Program-made: the position numbers and the translations under genes
In this document: positions 26,081-34,980 of the stretch, one piece after another
Layout of the letters: each line of letters begins with the position of its first letter
Position numbering within the stretch: position 1 is the first letter of the stretch
Origin: Hyphomicrobiales bacterium
GTDB taxonomy: Bacteria; Pseudomonadota; Alphaproteobacteria; Rhizobiales; Rhizobiaceae
DNA length: 58,438 nucleotides
Assembly (NCBI GenBank): GCA_900469445.1
Contig: UBXM01000053.1
Span: forward strand, 1 to 58,438
Direction of reading: 5' to 3'
Notes under the pieces: model-generated
The model's database searches: none
Seen by the model: only the letters and a program-made list of their open reading frames with translations
Told to the model about the DNA's origin: nothing

Positions 26081-27808
26081 TCAACGGGAAAAGAAGTTCG
26101 ACCGCGTCACGTCGAGCAACTCGTCCCCGCGACCGCTCATCACCGCCTTGGCGGCCCACAGGCTCATTCCCATGACCTGTGCCGCCTTGATTTTTGGTGG
26201 AATGGACAGCTCCTGCGGGTTCGTGACGACATCCAGCAGCGCCGGCCCCGGATGGCGAAGGATAGCTTCGATACCGCGTTCAAGCTCGCCCGGATCCTCG
26301 ACGCGCACCGCGTGGATGCCGGCAGCGCGTGCGACGGCCGCGAAATCGGGATTTTCGAGGTCGGTTCCTGTTTCGAGATAACCTGCGGCCTTCATTTCCA
26401 TAGCGACGAAACCAAGCGAGGAATTGTTGAAAACGATTACTTTGACGGCGAGGTTTTCCTGTTTCAGCGTCAGGAAGTCGCCCATCAGCATGGTGAAGCC
26501 ACCATCTCCGGACATGCTGATGACTTGCCGGTTCCTGTCGGCTGCCTGCGCGCCGATTGCCTGTGGCAGCGCGTTTGCCATGGAACCGTGAACCAGTGAT
26601 CCGATCAGGCGCCGTTTCCCATTCATCTTGAGATAGCGGGCCGCCCAGACCGTCGGCGTGCCCACATCGAAGGTGAAGACTGCGTCTTCGGATGCCTGTT
26701 CGCTCAGCAGGCGCGCGACATGCTGGGGATGTATCGTTCCTCCCGGCGTTCCCGTTGCAAGATCGTCCAGCCCGTCACGCGCTTTCTCGTAGGCGGCAAG
26801 GCAGCGCTTGAGATGCTTGGTGTCGGCCCTTTCCTCCAGCTTGGGAAGCAGCGCGCGGAGTGTGGATCTGACATCGCCGACGATGGCGAGGTCGAGCGGT
26901 GTTCTGCGGCCGAGATTTTCCGGCCGGATATCGACCTGTATGATTTTTGCGTCGGTCGGGTAAAACTGGCGATAGGGGAAATCCGTGCCAAGCATGACCA
27001 GGGTGTCGCATTCGAGCATCGCCTTGTAGCCGGATGAGAACCCGATCAGGCCTGTCATGCCTACGTCATAAGGGTTTTCCCACTCGACATGCTCCTTGCC
27101 GCCAAGCGCGTGAACGATGGGGGCCTTGAGGCGTGAGGCGAGTGCAACGACCTCATCATGTGCACCCTCGCAGCCGCGGCCGCAGAGAAGCGTGACCTTC
27201 GAATTCTCTCCCAGCAGCGCCACCAGACTGTCGATCTGATCGTCGGCGGGAACATGGCTCGGCCTGGAAAGCCTGAGGGCCTGAGGCGACGAGATCTTTG
27301 CCGAGAAATCGGCGAGCGCCACATCGCCGGGTACGACAATCACCGCGACGCCGCGCTTGCCGACCGCGGCCCGAATGGCGGCTTCCATAACACCGGGCAA
27401 TTGTTCCGGTTGGCTGACGAGTTCGCAATAATGGCTGCATTCGCGGAAAAGCTGATCCGGATGGGTTTCCTGAAAATAGCCACGCCCGATCTCTTCGGAC
27501 GGTATCTGCGCTGCGATCGCCAGAACCGGCACGCCGGATCGGTGGCAGTCAAACAGTCCGTTGATGAGATGCAGGTTGCCGGGGCCGCAACTGCCCGCGC
27601 AGACGGCGAGCTCGCCGGTGATATGCGCCTCTGCGCCCGCGGCAAAGGCTGCGGTCTCTTCGTGACGTGTATGCACCCACTCGATATCTCCGCGTTTGCG
27701 CAGGGATTCGGTCAAGCCGTTCAGGCTGTCGCCAACGACGCCATAGATCCGTTTCACGCCCGCAGAGTGCAGGATCTCGGTCATTACGTCGGCAACCTTG
27801 GACTTCAT
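26081..27808 (-). CDS. poxB: Pyruvate:quinone oxidoreductase (pyruvate dehydrogenase, cytochrome) PoxB
   Basis: The 575-aa protein follows the PoxB layout: a TPP-binding PYR domain (catalytic Glu50 in THTRHEETAAFAAGAEA), a central FAD-type domain and a PP domain with SMSGDGGFTMLMGDFLTL. The C-terminal SGRGDELLDVTRSNFF resembles the E. coli tail that anchors the enzyme to membrane lipids and quinone. It decarboxylates pyruvate to acetate and CO2, passing electrons to ubiquinone. It stands alone on the minus strand, and no regulator adjoins it. A general TPP-dependent decarboxylase is less likely, because the full-length match includes the tail. Confidence 0.93.
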   Translation of the reverse strand: MKSKVADVMTEILHSAGVKRIYGVVGDSLNGLTESLRKRGDIEWVHTRHEETAAFAAGAEAHITGELAVCAGSCGPGNLHLINGLFDCHRSGVPVLAIAAQIPSEEIGRGYFQETHPDQLFRECSHYCELVSQPEQLPGVMEAAIRAAVGKRGVAVIVVPGDVALADFSAKISSPQALRLSRPSHVPADDQIDSLVALLGENSKVTLLCGRGCEGAHDEVVALASRLKAPIVHALGGKEHVEWENPYDVGMTGLIGFSSGYKAMLECDTLVMLGTDFPYRQFYPTDAKIIQVDIRPENLGRRTPLDLAIVGDVRSTLRALLPKLEERADTKHLKRCLAAYEKARDGLDDLATGTPGGTIHPQHVARLLSEQASEDAVFTFDVGTPTVWAARYLKMNGKRRLIGSLVHGSMANALPQAIGAQAADRNRQVISMSGDGGFTMLMGDFLTLKQENLAVKVIVFNNSSLGFVAMEMKAAGYLETGTDLENPDFAAVARAAGIHAVRVEDPGELERGIEAILRHPGPALLDVVTNPQELSIPPKIKAAQVMGMSLWAAKAVMSGRGDELLDVTRSNFFSR

Positions 27809-28053
27809 CGGGAAACTCCTTTGAACAGAAACTGGGTATCGTTCGGATCGCGGTCTCCGGTTCAGTTAGTCTCCAAGTACGGCTTTCCAACCCTCCACCG
27901 ACAGGGCCTTCGGCCGGTTGGAGCGAATTCGAGGCGTTTGTCCCAATGATCGCCCGTGGCGCGGTCCGTGGTGGCTGAACATCCCGAACATCGAAACCTG
28001 CGCATTTTTTCGGACGGGTGGAACCAAGCCGTCATCCCGCGGCTTTTCCCTCA
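27809..28053. other. 245-bp gap between poxB and the NHEJ genes
   Basis: This divergent intergenic region should contain the poxB promoter and a promoter for the ligD unit. I see no repeat, riboswitch or operator that I can name. Confidence 0.5.
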
Positions 28054-28341
28054 ATGACCGCGCTATCGAACAAAGCTGCTCTAACCCGCAACGATCTCCA
28101 TGTCAGGGATGCGATCATTCACGCGCTCTATCTGAAGCTCAAGTCGGAGCGGGAAACGCGTGAAACCCTCTTGGATGCCGCTCGGTCAGGCGCCGCGCCG
28201 GAGGTGCTGGAAGCGATCGCATCCGACCCGGTGCCGATGATTGACGAGTTCGGAGAAGAGGCGACAGTGCGCGCAATCGTCGAAAGGTTCTTGCAACGTC
28301 CTGAAATAAGCACTGCCGAGACAATTGGCGTCGGCCGGTAA
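28054..28341 (+). CDS. Small hypothetical protein (95 aa) upstream of ligD
   Basis: The reading frame from MTALSNKAAL ends six nt before ligD and has coding-type third-position GC bias. The product is acidic and predicted mostly helical. It has a basic/hydrophobic segment VRDAIIHALYLKLKSERETRE, then EVLEAIASD and EATVRAIVERF. I recognise no domain. The start codon has no good ribosome binding site and the frame is open 12 codons further upstream, so the exact start is uncertain. Co-transcription with ligD suggests a link to end joining or simple co-regulation. Confidence 0.55.
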   Translation: MTALSNKAALTRNDLHVRDAIIHALYLKLKSERETRETLLDAARSGAAPEVLEAIASDPVPMIDEFGEEATVRAIVERFLQRPEISTAETIGVGR

Positions 28342-28347
28342 TTTTCC

Positions 28348-30981
28348 ATGTCCAGCAAGCTATCGACATATCAAGGCAAGCGCAATTTCAACAAAACGAG
28401 AGAGCCGAGCGGTACTGTCGAGATAAAGCCATCCAATCGTCTTCGCTTCGTCATCCAGAAACATGACGCGACCCGGTTGCATTATGATCTCCGCCTGGAA
28501 CTCGATGGCGTCTTCAAGTCCTGGGCCGTCACGCGTGGTCCCTCGCTCGATCCAGCGGATAAGAGATTGGCGGTCGAAGTCGAGGATCATCCGCTCGATT
28601 ACGGTGATTTCGAAGGCACGATACCGCAGGGCGAATATGGCGGAGGCACCGTCATGCTTTGGGATCGCGGCTATTGGGAGCCGGAGGGCGACCTGTCGCC
28701 GGAGAAGGCGATCGACAAAGGCGACCTGAAATTCACGCTCCATGGTGATCGGCTGCAAGGCAGTTTCGTTCTTGTGCGGATGAAGACGGATCGAGACGGC
28801 GGTAAACGGACCAACTGGTTGCTGATCAAGCATCAGGACGACCATGCGGTGAGCCGCAATGGCGGCGCGATCCTCAACCGCGAAAAGACCTCCGTCGCGT
28901 CTGGCCGGGACATGGCAACGATAGAGGCGGGCAAGGGACGCAAGCCGAAACCGTTCATGCTCAGCGCCCCGGTAATGGGTGCCGATGCCGTCTGGGACAG
29001 CAGTGAAGGGCTTGCCGCGCAGGAACGTAAAAACCGTCAGCGAGGCAAGACCGCGAAAAGCGGGCGTTCGGCTGCAACGGCGATGCCTGAATTTTTTCCG
29101 CCCCAGCTCTGCAAATCGCAGGACAGGCCGCCGTCTGCATCCGGCTGGCTGCATGAGATCAAGTTCGATGGTTACCGTGCCCAGATGCGGGTCGAGGCGC
29201 AGGAGGTTCAACTCAGGACGCGCAAGGGTCTCGATTGGACGAAGCGCTTCAAACAGATTGCAGCGGATGCCACCGATCTTGCCGATGTGATCATCGATGG
29301 TGAAATCTGCGCGCTGGATGACAACGGTGCTCCCGATTTCGCGGCCCTTCAGGCCGCTTTGTCGGAAGGCAATACCGAGGATCTGGTCTATTTCGCCTTC
29401 GATCTCCTTTATGCCGACGGGCAGGATCTGCGGCAATTGCCGCTCGATCAGCGCAAGTTGCGGCTGGAGAAACGTCTCGCCGATGCAAAGCCCGGTATGC
29501 GCATCCGTTATGTCGATCATTTCGAGACGGGTGGAGATGCGGTCCTTCGTTCGGCATGCCGCCTCTCCTTGGAAGGTATCGTGTCGAAAAAGGCCGATGC
29601 ACCCTATCAATCGGGTAGGAGCGATAGCTGGGTAAAGTCGAAATGCAGGGCCGGGCATGAGGTGGTGATCGGAGGATATGCCACGACGAGTGGCAGGTTC
29701 TGCTCGCTTCTGGCCGGGGTCTATCGCGGAGAACATTTTGTCTATGTCGGTCGGGTCGGCACCGGTTTCGGTGGCGGCAGGTCAAGGATGCTGCTCGACA
29801 CGTTGCAACCTTTGCACAGGGCTCGCTCACCCTTTACCGGGATAGGCGCGCCGAAGAAGACGGCAGACATTCACTGGGTGAAGCCGGAACAGGTTGCCGA
29901 AATCGAGTTCGCCGGCTGGACGGCCGATGGTCAGGTGCGCCAGGCAGCCTTCAAGGGGTTGCGGGAGGATAAACCGGCTGTCGAGGTCACGACCGAAGAA
30001 CCATCGCCCGCAGATCAACCGACGCCGACGGCGGAACCGCAGCGAAAGCCGGGAGCGACAGCAGGCCGCACTAAAGGCGCAAAAGTCGAGGTGATGGGCG
30101 TTCTGATCTCCAACCCTGACAAGGTGCTGTGGCCGGACGAGGAGAGCCCGGTCACCAAGCTGGATCTGGCGCAGTATCATGAGGCGGTCGGCGAGTGGTT
30201 GATCGCTCATGTGCGCGGGCGTCCCTGCTCGGTCATCAGGGCACCGGACGGTATCGAGAAACAGCAGTTCTTCCAGCGCCACGCCATGCCCGGAACATCC
30301 AACCTTCTCGAACTCGTCACCGTTTCGGGGGACAAGAAACCTTATCTGCAGGTCGATCGCATCGAGGCGCTTGCAGCACTGGCGCAGGTCGCGGCGCTCG
30401 AACTTCATCCGTGGAATTGCCAGCCCGGTGAGCCGGACCTGCCCGGTCGTCTTGTCTTCGACCTCGATCCCGGCCCGGATGTGGCGTTCTCCACCGTCGT
30501 CGAAACGGCCCGTGCATTTCGGGAGCGGCTGGATGCTCTTGGCCTGGTAAGTTTCTGCAAGACGACCGGCGGCAAGGGATTACACGTCGTGACACCGCTC
30601 AAGCGAACGAGAGGCAAATCTCCGGGCTGGGATGAGGCGAAGGATTTTGCCCGCCGGCTTTGCGAACAGATGGCCGAGGAAAAGCCCGATCTTTATCTGA
30701 CCAAAATGGCGAAAAAGCTCAGGAATGGGCGGATCTTCCTCGACTATCTTCGCAATGACCGGATGGCGACCGCGGTCGCACCGCTGTCACCGCGCGCGCG
30801 ACAGGGCGCAACCGTGTCCATGCCGCTGACGTGGGGGCAAGTGAAGTCGGACCTCGATCCTCAACGGTTCACGATCCGGACGGTGCCGGCGCTCCTCGTC
30901 AAGAGTGACGCCTGGAGCGAGTATTGCCAATCCGAGCGACCGCTCGCGGATGCGATCAAACGGCTCGGCAAGATGAGCTGA
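28348..30981 (+). CDS. ligD: Multifunctional NHEJ DNA ligase LigD
   Basis: The 877-aa protein has three enzymatic parts in the order phosphoesterase, ligase, polymerase. The 3'-phosphoesterase (about 30-190) includes HDATRLHYDLRLELDG and GEYGGGTVMLWDRG. The ATP-dependent ligase (about 240-560) has the adenylated Lys272 in KFDGYRAQMR and the IDGEICALD motif. The archaeo-eukaryotic primase-like polymerase (about 595-870) has the DLD metal pair at 705-707 and the KTTGGKGLHVVTPL segment. With Ku it repairs double-strand breaks by non-homologous end joining. The two ku genes converge on it only 13 nt away. Confidence 0.97.
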   Translation: MSSKLSTYQGKRNFNKTREPSGTVEIKPSNRLRFVIQKHDATRLHYDLRLELDGVFKSWAVTRGPSLDPADKRLAVEVEDHPLDYGDFEGTIPQGEYGGGTVMLWDRGYWEPEGDLSPEKAIDKGDLKFTLHGDRLQGSFVLVRMKTDRDGGKRTNWLLIKHQDDHAVSRNGGAILNREKTSVASGRDMATIEAGKGRKPKPFMLSAPVMGADAVWDSSEGLAAQERKNRQRGKTAKSGRSAATAMPEFFPPQLCKSQDRPPSASGWLHEIKFDGYRAQMRVEAQEVQLRTRKGLDWTKRFKQIAADATDLADVIIDGEICALDDNGAPDFAALQAALSEGNTEDLVYFAFDLLYADGQDLRQLPLDQRKLRLEKRLADAKPGMRIRYVDHFETGGDAVLRSACRLSLEGIVSKKADAPYQSGRSDSWVKSKCRAGHEVVIGGYATTSGRFCSLLAGVYRGEHFVYVGRVGTGFGGGRSRMLLDTLQPLHRARSPFTGIGAPKKTADIHWVKPEQVAEIEFAGWTADGQVRQAAFKGLREDKPAVEVTTEEPSPADQPTPTAEPQRKPGATAGRTKGAKVEVMGVLISNPDKVLWPDEESPVTKLDLAQYHEAVGEWLIAHVRGRPCSVIRAPDGIEKQQFFQRHAMPGTSNLLELVTVSGDKKPYLQVDRIEALAALAQVAALELHPWNCQPGEPDLPGRLVFDLDPGPDVAFSTVVETARAFRERLDALGLVSFCKTTGGKGLHVVTPLKRTRGKSPGWDEAKDFARRLCEQMAEEKPDLYLTKMAKKLRNGRIFLDYLRNDRMATAVAPLSPRARQGATVSMPLTWGQVKSDLDPQRFTIRTVPALLVKSDAWSEYCQSERPLADAIKRLGKMS

Positions 30982-30994
30982 CGAACGGCTTTCG

Positions 30995-31810
30995 TTAACG
31001 TTTCTTCGATCGCCGGTTATCCGCCTCTACGGATTTTCGCAGTGCATCCATGATGTCGATGACGTTGCTCGGCTTTTCGCTCTTCGAGGTATCCGGCTTT
31101 TTCGGCGCCGGCGTTCTGCGATGTTTCTTCTTCGACTTGATGATGTCGAGAAGATTTTCCTGAACCGGGTCGCGGACCATCTGGTTGTCCCAATGGCGGG
31201 TCTGCTTCTTGATCAGTTTGCGGATCAGCGGAAGCGTTTCCTTCTTCGGTTTCGCCTTGTCCAGATCGTCGAAATAGTCTTTCGCCTCACGCACCTCGTC
31301 TCCGTATCGAAGCGTCCACAAGACGATGCCCTTGCCGCGTGGTTCAAGCATCACCGCCCGTTCGCGGCGGCCCAGCACGAGCCTTGATATGCCGACCATT
31401 TTTTGCTTTTCCATCGCGGCACGGATGACGGCAAAGGCCTCTTCGCCAACCTTGTCGTTGGGTGTCAGATAATAGGGCTTGTCGAGCCAGATCCAGTCGA
31501 TCTCATCGCGCGGCGTGAAGGTGGAGATGTCGATCGTTTTTGTGCTTTCCAGCGCCACGTGGTCGAGATCGTCATCCTCCAGCAGCACATACTCGTCCTC
31601 GCTGCGCTGGTAACCCTTCACTTCGTCCTGTTCGCGAACAGCCTTGCCGGTGACCGAATCCACATATCGGCTCAAGACACGATTGCCGGTCTCCCGGTTG
31701 AGCGTATGAAACTTGACCTTCTCACTGTCGGACGTAGCGGACGTCATTTCGACCGAGCAGGTGACGAGGGAAAGCTTCAGGTAGCCCTTCCAGTAGGGAC
31801 GCAGTGCCAT
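30995..31810 (-). CDS. ku: Ku protein, NHEJ end-binding (downstream paralog)
   Basis: The 271-aa protein opens with the Ku core MALRPYWKGYLKLSLV and carries the VLSRYVDSVTGKAVREQDEVKGYQRSEDEYVLL motif of bacterial Ku. The C-terminus is basic (KKHRRTPAPKK and a terminal Arg/Lys-rich tail), as in family members that contact DNA and LigD. A homodimer or heterodimer ring on DNA ends recruits LigD. It lies 17 nt downstream of a second ku gene and converges on ligD. Confidence 0.95.
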   Translation of the reverse strand: MALRPYWKGYLKLSLVTCSVEMTSATSDSEKVKFHTLNRETGNRVLSRYVDSVTGKAVREQDEVKGYQRSEDEYVLLEDDDLDHVALESTKTIDISTFTPRDEIDWIWLDKPYYLTPNDKVGEEAFAVIRAAMEKQKMVGISRLVLGRRERAVMLEPRGKGIVLWTLRYGDEVREAKDYFDDLDKAKPKKETLPLIRKLIKKQTRHWDNQMVRDPVQENLLDIIKSKKKHRRTPAPKKPDTSKSEKPSNVIDIMDALRKSVEADNRRSKKR

Positions 31811-31827
31811 GATGTTCTAGCTCCCGT

Positions 31828-32712
31828 TCACCCGGCTTTGCGGCGCGACGATGATGTCGACGTGGCCCCGTCGCTTTTGGCGGCTTTCTTTCGCGCATTG
31901 TTGGAGTTGGCCGACTTGCGCTTTTGAGCCGGCTTTTTCGCTGTGCCTGCGCTGTCTCTGAGCGCCTGCAGCAGATCGCTGGGCTTGGATGGCTTGGGAG
32001 CGGCCATTTTCTTGAACGGCTTGCCCTCTATCTTCGCCTTCACCAGCTCTGCCAGCGCGTCTTCATAACGGTCATCGAACTTGGACGCGTCGTAACCGCC
32101 CTTTTTCGTGCCGATGATATGGGAGGCCAGATCGAGCATTTCCTTGTCGATCCTGATATCGGTCATGTCGTCGAACGCCTCTTCGGCGGAGCGCACTTCA
32201 TAATCGAAATTCAAGGTAGTGGCCGTCAGGCCGTCGCCATATGGCCGGATCAGGACTGTACGCAGCCGGCGAAACAGGACGGTGCTGGCGATCGCCGCCA
32301 CCTTGGCTTCCCTCATTCCGTCGCGCAGAAGAGCGAAGGCTTCCTCGCCAATCTCCTGAGGCGCCAGGTAATAAGGTTTGTCGAAATAGACGTCGTCGAT
32401 CTCGTCGCATGGGATGAACGCGTCGATGGCGAGTGTCTTGTCGCTGTCGGGAACTGCTGCTGCTATCTCGTCCGGCTCAAGGACGACATATCGACCGTTG
32501 CCGGCCTCATATCCCTTCACCTGGTCATCGTGCTCAACGACATTTCCGGTATCGCTGTCGACAAACTCCCGCCGAATACGGTTTCCGGTCTTGCGGTTGA
32601 TGATGTTGAAGCTGATCCGTTCAGACGAGGAGGCGGCGGTGTAAAGCGCGATGGGGCACATGACTTCACCGAACTTCAAATGACCCTTCCAGTTTGCGCG
32701 GGGGCCGGCCAT
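31828..32712 (-). CDS. ku: Ku protein, NHEJ end-binding (upstream paralog)
   Basis: The 294-aa protein shares the Ku barrel start (GPRANWKGHLKFGEVM) and the EFVDSDTGNVVEHDDQVKGYEAGNGRYVVLE motif. It differs from the downstream paralog across most positions, so the duplication is old. Its C-terminal 45 residues are strongly Lys/Arg-rich with a Ser-rich end. Two adjacent ku genes are known in Sinorhizobium, where distinct Ku pairs work as heterodimers (from memory); that is a plausible model here. Confidence 0.95.
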   Translation of the reverse strand: MAGPRANWKGHLKFGEVMCPIALYTAASSSERISFNIINRKTGNRIRREFVDSDTGNVVEHDDQVKGYEAGNGRYVVLEPDEIAAAVPDSDKTLAIDAFIPCDEIDDVYFDKPYYLAPQEIGEEAFALLRDGMREAKVAAIASTVLFRRLRTVLIRPYGDGLTATTLNFDYEVRSAEEAFDDMTDIRIDKEMLDLASHIIGTKKGGYDASKFDDRYEDALAELVKAKIEGKPFKKMAAPKPSKPSDLLQALRDSAGTAKKPAQKRKSANSNNARKKAAKSDGATSTSSSRRKAG

Positions 32713-32807
32713 GCCTCGATCCTCTTCGTGATGATAGCAGCGTAACCCGCAAGGCCTCCAAATCGTTCCGGCTGCGATGCGGCTGCATGCTGTTCAAACT
32801 GAAAGAC

Positions 32808-33689
32808 CTATATCGCCGCCGATACGAGACCACGGATTTCCGGCAAAAGCGGATTTCTGTTTTCCGGGCTCCAGATGGCGTGAAGTTCGGCTATACATTC
32901 CTGCTGCAGATCCATCGGGCGAAAGACGACATTGTCGAAGCAGGCATTCTGCGTGCCGGCAGGCACGATGGCCAGTCCGATCCCGGCGCTCACCAGCGAC
33001 AGGATGGCCTGCGAATGCGTCATGCTCTGAACGATGCGCGGGGTGATCGCCTGCTCCGCCATCAGCCTTGTCAGTTTGTCGTGGAGATAGCGGGCCTGTG
33101 GCGAAAACATGATGAACGGTTCGCCATTCAGCATCGGCATCGCCGGCCGGCGCCGTGACGCCAAAGGATGCGATCTCGGTATGGCAAGCATCATCTGCTC
33201 GCGCAACACGCAGAGACTTTCAAGATGATGTTGTCCGGAAAGCGGTCGTGACAGGCCCAGATCGACATCGCCGGCATTGATCGCCTGGAGCTGCTCAGCC
33301 GTTTCCATCTGCACGAGTTCCAGCTCTATCTGAGGCGCTGACGCGCGAGCCATGCCGATGAAATTCGGCAGGAAACCATAGGTCGCAGCGCCGACGAAGG
33401 CGATCCGGATCGTGCCGGCGTTGCCGCGGGCGGCCCGCCGCGTCGCCGTCACGGCAGCATCGCTCAATGCAAGCAGCTTTTGTGCCTCGGATAAAAATGC
33501 GTGGCCCGCGGGGGTCAAGGTGACGCGTCTGCTGTTGCGTTCAAACAGGACGACATCCAGCTTCTGTTCCAGAAGCCTGATCTGCCGGCTGAGCGGCGGC
33601 TGGGTCATGTTCAGTCTCCGCGCGGCGCGGCTGAAATTCAGCTCCGAAGCGACCGCAACGAATGACCTGACCTGTCCCATGTCAAGCAT
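32808..33689 (-). CDS. LysR-family transcriptional regulator
   Basis: The 293-aa protein has the LysR N-terminal winged helix (about 1-65, VRSFVAVASELNFSRAARRLNMTQPPLSRQIRLLE) and a C-terminal effector domain (about 90-290). The start may be the ATG nine nt in (MGQVRSF); both lie in frame. It is transcribed away from the talarate/galactarate dehydratase gene across a 116-bp gap with a candidate LTTR site, so it is the likely activator of that gene. The inducer is probably an aldarate. Confidence 0.92.
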   Translation of the reverse strand: MLDMGQVRSFVAVASELNFSRAARRLNMTQPPLSRQIRLLEQKLDVVLFERNSRRVTLTPAGHAFLSEAQKLLALSDAAVTATRRAARGNAGTIRIAFVGAATYGFLPNFIGMARASAPQIELELVQMETAEQLQAINAGDVDLGLSRPLSGQHHLESLCVLREQMMLAIPRSHPLASRRRPAMPMLNGEPFIMFSPQARYLHDKLTRLMAEQAITPRIVQSMTHSQAILSLVSAGIGLAIVPAGTQNACFDNVVFRPMDLQQECIAELHAIWSPENRNPLLPEIRGLVSAAI

Positions 33690-33703
33690 CTATTCAAATC
33701 CTG

Positions 33704-33721
33704 TATCAATGGCCATCAATA
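33704..33721. promoter_or_regulatory. Candidate LTTR site between lysR and the dehydratase
   Basis: The sequence TATCAATGGCCATCAATA has a perfect palindromic centre ATGGCCAT flanked by TCAAT-like direct repeats and contains a T-N11-A spacing. It sits 15-32 nt upstream of the lysR start and about 85 nt before the dehydratase gene, a normal place for a LysR autoregulatory site. Confidence 0.35.
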
Positions 33722-33805
33722 ATCGATTTGGACTTAACTTGATCCGGAAGCTATTGGTCAAGAGAAGAGGCGCCCTTTCCAGGGCTGAGACCAAGGGGTG
33801 GAGAC

Positions 33806-34978
33806 ATGGATACCCAGTCGGTGAAGACGGACCCGTCGCAGAAGACCATCGAGGCTGACAGCATTGCCTGGATCAGGCTTTCGTCGATCTTCCTGCCGCT
33901 GAAAACGCCGATCAGCGATGCGAAGGTTCTGACCGGACGGCAAAAACCCCTGACCGAAGTGGCCTTCCTTTTTGCCGAAATCGAAACGAAGCAGGGCCAT
34001 AGCGGTATCGGTTTCAGCTATTCCAAGCGCGCCGGCGGTCCCGGCCAGTACGAACATGCCAGGGAAATCGCCCATGTGTTGATCGGCGAGGATCCGAACG
34101 ATATCGGCAAGTTGTGGAACAAGCTCTGCTGGGCGGGCGCTTCCGTCGGCCGCAGTGGTCTTGCCGTCCAGGCTATCGCAGCCTTCGATGTGGCACTCTG
34201 GGACCTGAAGGCCAAGCGGGCCGGCCTGCCGCTGGCAAAACTGCTCGGCGCGCATCGTGACAGCGTGCGTTGCTACAACACCTCCGGCGGCTTCCTTTCA
34301 TCGCCGATCGAGGAAGTTCTCGAAAATGTCGAGCATTCTATCGCCGCGGGCATCGGCGGCATCAAGATCAAGGTCGGTCAGCCGGATATGAATGTCGACC
34401 TGAAACGTGTCGCTGCCGTGCATGAAAGGATCGGCGGGCGCGCCGCGATGATGGTCGATGCCAACCAGCAATGGGACAGGCCGAGCGCCATGCGGTTCGG
34501 CCGGCTGATGGAGCCTTACAATCTGACCTGGATCGAAGAGCCGCTCGACGCCTATGATGTCGAGGGTCATGCGGCACTCGCGGCACAGCTCGACACGCCG
34601 ATCGCGACCGGCGAAATGCTGGCGAGCGTGCTGGAACATATTGCGCTGATCCAGAATAATTCCGTCGATTTCATCCAGCCGGATGCACCACGCGTCGGCG
34701 GCATCACGCAGTTCCTGAAGATCTGTGCGCTGGCGGAAGCCAAGAAGCTGCAGCTTGCGCCCCATTTCGCCATGGAAATCCACCTGCATCTGGCCGCCGC
34801 CTATGAGCTGGAGCCGTGGGTGGAGCATTTCGACTGGCTTGATCCGCTGTTCAACGAGCGGCTGGAGATCCGCGACGGGCGCATGCTGGTGCCGAACCGG
34901 CCGGGCCTCGGGATCACGCTGTCGGAACAGGCCGGTCACTGGACACGCGCGACGGCCGAGTTCGGCAAGCGGCCCTAA
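33806..34978 (+). CDS. L-talarate/galactarate dehydratase (enolase superfamily)
   Basis: The 390-aa protein is very close along its length to the Salmonella enzyme as I remember it. All key residues keep a constant offset of eight from that enzyme: acid/base Lys189 (in GGIKIKVG), metal ligands D218, E244 and E270, and His320 (in APHFAMEIH). The KVLTGRQKPLTEVA, SYSKRAGGPGQY and CYNTSGGF segments are family-specific. It should dehydrate galactarate or L-talarate to 5-keto-4-deoxyglucarate. It is divergent from a lysR gene and its stop lies two bases from the convergent lacI stop. Confidence 0.92.
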   Translation: MDTQSVKTDPSQKTIEADSIAWIRLSSIFLPLKTPISDAKVLTGRQKPLTEVAFLFAEIETKQGHSGIGFSYSKRAGGPGQYEHAREIAHVLIGEDPNDIGKLWNKLCWAGASVGRSGLAVQAIAAFDVALWDLKAKRAGLPLAKLLGAHRDSVRCYNTSGGFLSSPIEEVLENVEHSIAAGIGGIKIKVGQPDMNVDLKRVAAVHERIGGRAAMMVDANQQWDRPSAMRFGRLMEPYNLTWIEEPLDAYDVEGHAALAAQLDTPIATGEMLASVLEHIALIQNNSVDFIQPDAPRVGGITQFLKICALAEAKKLQLAPHFAMEIHLHLAAAYELEPWVEHFDWLDPLFNERLEIRDGRMLVPNRPGLGITLSEQAGHWTRATAEFGKRP

Positions 34979-34980
34979 AG

